A stretch of 64,000 bases of DNA, taken from NCBI RefSeq assembly GCF_000253155.1, contig NC_015291.1, positions 1,087,001 to 1,151,000 of the forward strand. The letters are read 5' to 3'. The translations under genes were made by a program, and so were the position numbers. This document shows, in pieces, positions 62,665-64,000 of this stretch (position 1 is its first letter; the number at the start of each line of letters is the position of its first letter). Under the pieces are notes generated by a model, which had not been told where the DNA came from, ran no database searches, and saw only the letters and a list, made by a program, of their open reading frames with translations. This stretch comes from Streptococcus oralis Uo5 (GTDB taxonomy: Bacteria > Bacillota > Bacilli > Lactobacillales > Streptococcaceae).

Positions 62665-64000
62665 GCTTGGCTCCTTTCTTAGCTACTTCCTTGTAAAAAG
62701 GGTTCTTCCCCTTTTTCTTCTTGTCTTTTTGTGAATGCTTGTGCTTATCATTTGAGCGCCCTGATTTTCTCTTGTCTTCCTTCTTATCCGAACGACGACT
62801 TGAACCACGACCTCTGTCTTTGCGCCCAGCTTGTTTCAAGCCTTTTTCAATCACATCAAACTCACTTGGGATATAAGAGAAGTCAATTTCACCTGTCATC
62901 TTATCCGCTCTTTCAACCCGAATGCGAATCTGCTGTCCTACACGGAAAGTTATGCCCGATTTCTCCCCACGGAGTGTCAAGTCACGCTCGTTGAAATGAT
63001 AAAATTCAGGCAAATTAGTAATGTGAATCAAGCCTTCAACTGTATTTGGCAATTCGACAAAGAGACCGAATTTGACGATGCTGGATACAACCGCATCATA
63101 CTCTTCGCCCACGTATTCTTCCATGTACTCAGCCTTTTTCATAGCTTCGACTTCACGCTCTGCCTCGATGGCACGACGTTCACGGTTGGAAGACTGGGTT
63201 GCAATCTCTGGAATCACTTGCTCAAAATGCTCTGCTATTTCCTTGGAACGGCCGTAATCCCGAATCATACGGTGGACAAGGAGATCTGGATAACGGCGAA
63301 TCGGACTGGTAAAGTGAGTATAATAATCAGCAGCAAGACCATAGTGACCGTGATTGTGCTCTGAATAGCGAGCTTGTTGCATGGAGCGGAGAAGCATCAT
63401 GGACAATACATCCGCATAAGGCTCTCCCTCAACAGCACGCATGATATCTTGAAGCGCCTCTTGGCTAATCTCACTGGCAGTCCCATAAATCCGCAAACCA
63501 AAGCTTGAAGCATAGTCAATAAACTTCTGAACTTTTTCTGCCTTAGGCTCCTCATGAATCCGATAGATAAAAGGTAGGTCCAGCTTGCTAAAGTGCTCGG
63601 CAACTGTTTCGTTAGCAATCAACATGAAGGACTCGATCATCCGCTCAGCAACGCCGCGTTGACGGAGGACAATATCCACAGGCTTGCCTTTTTTATCCAC
63701 CAAAATCTTAGCTTCGTTGGTATCAAAATTCAGGGCACCACGTTTCTCACGCATGTTTTCTAGCCTTTCATGAAGCTTGGCCATGAGCTCGATACTAGGA
63801 ACAATTTTCTTAAACTCTTGTCTCTTTTCCTCATCGCCAGCTAGGATATCATTAACAGCGCTATAGGTCATACGAAAACTAGTCTTGATAACCGTTTGGG
63901 TAATGGTGTAATTAACCACACGACCATGTTTATCAATCTCCATAATGGCAGACTGGGTCAAGCGATCTACTTGAGGATTGAGAGAGCAGATGCCATTTGA
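62627..64000 (-). CDS. rnr: Ribonuclease R (partial, 5' end outside the window)
   Basis: The last 457 residues, open to the window edge. The frame begins within the RNB catalytic domain ([12 protein letters not shown]), continues through [12 protein letters not shown] and has an S1 domain at the end ([16 protein letters not shown]). The tail of about 65 residues is rich in K, R and G, as in RNase R that binds tmRNA-SmpB. It degrades structured RNA and aberrant mRNA 3' to 5'. Confidence 0.96.
   Translation of the reverse strand, partial: SNGICSLNPQVDRLTQSAIMEIDKHGRVVNYTITQTVIKTSFRMTYSAVNDILAGDEEKRQEFKKIVPSIELMAKLHERLENMREKRGALNFDTNEAKILVDKKGKPVDIVLRQRGVAERMIESFMLIANETVAEHFSKLDLPFIYRIHEEPKAEKVQKFIDYASSFGLRIYGTASEISQEALQDIMRAVEGEPYADVLSMMLLRSMQQARYSEHNHGHYGLAADYYTHFTSPIRRYPDLLVHRMIRDYGRSKEIAEHFEQVIPEIATQSSNRERRAIEAEREVEAMKKAEYMEEYVGEEYDAVVSSIVKFGLFVELPNTVEGLIHITNLPEFYHFNERDLTLRGEKSGITFRVGQQIRIRVERADKMTGEIDFSYIPSEFDVIEKGLKQAGRKDRGRGSSRRSDKKEDKRKSGRSNDKHKHSQKDKKKKGKNPFYKEVAKKGAKHGKGRGKGRRTK

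Overview
The window is low-GC Gram-positive chromosome from a Streptococcus of the mitis group (S. oralis, S. mitis or S. infantis type, close to S. pneumoniae). This rests on the F-ATPase operon in the order c-a-b-delta-alpha-gamma-beta-epsilon with no atpI, the neighbourhoods map/spxR/GNAT/murZ, pepX/dnaE/pfkA/pyk, obgE/glycolipid synthases/rpoD/dnaG, trpXYZ/ppc/ftsW and rnr/smpB/tehB/coiA/pepF/prsA, a ComX-type box before coiA, and many extended -10 promoters. The AtpE sequence differs from the pneumococcal one I remember at positions linked to optochin sensitivity, so a non-pneumococcal species is more likely. No rRNA, tRNA, phage, insertion sequence or CRISPR array was seen.

Layout. 0-4 kb: TPR protein, AI-2E-family permease and a divergent lactonase-fold protein. 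3.7-10.1 kb: complete ATP synthase operon on the minus strand. 10.3-12.8 kb: CHY zinc-finger protein, U32 peptidase-like tRNA-modification protein and GntR regulator. 12.9-19.2 kb (plus strand): guaA, then a four-gene Bce-type antimicrobial-peptide sensing and detoxification module (ATPase, permease, response regulator, intramembrane-sensing kinase). 19.3-23.9 kb: ffh-ylxM, tuf and a second AI-2E permease. 24.0-28.8 kb: dacA, extracellular thioredoxin lipoprotein with CcdA, map and spxR. 28.8-36.6 kb: GNAT, murZ, pyk, pfkA, dnaE. 37.0-40.3 kb (plus strand): pepX, a decayed copy of the pepX 3' end, and an ArgR-type regulator. 40.3-48 kb: two tiny genes missed by a 60-residue cut-off, obgE, PspC-like protein, two glycolipid glycosyltransferases, a SufT-like protein, rpoD and dnaG. 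48.2-51.2 kb: tryptophan ABC importer under a Trp T-box. 51.3-56.4 kb: ppc, ftsW, prsA. 56.4-64 kb: O-methyltransferase, pepF, coiA, a Card1-like CARF/PD-(D/E)XK protein, tehB, smpB and the 3' part of rnr.

Most of the window is conserved housekeeping backbone: energy (ATPase, pfkA, pyk, ppc), translation and secretion (tuf, ffh, smpB, map, obgE), replication (dnaE, dnaG) and envelope (murZ, ftsW, dacA, glycolipids, prsA). The most noteworthy items are a stand-alone Card1-like protein next to the competence gene coiA with altered ligand-loop and catalytic motifs; the tandem pepX remnant; three genes whose -10 box sits so close to the ATG that their mRNAs should be leaderless or nearly so; a thioredoxin lipoprotein whose reading frame runs through its own terminator; the Bce module with a candidate response-regulator box; and a Trp T-box whose UGG specifier can be placed in a plausible stem I.
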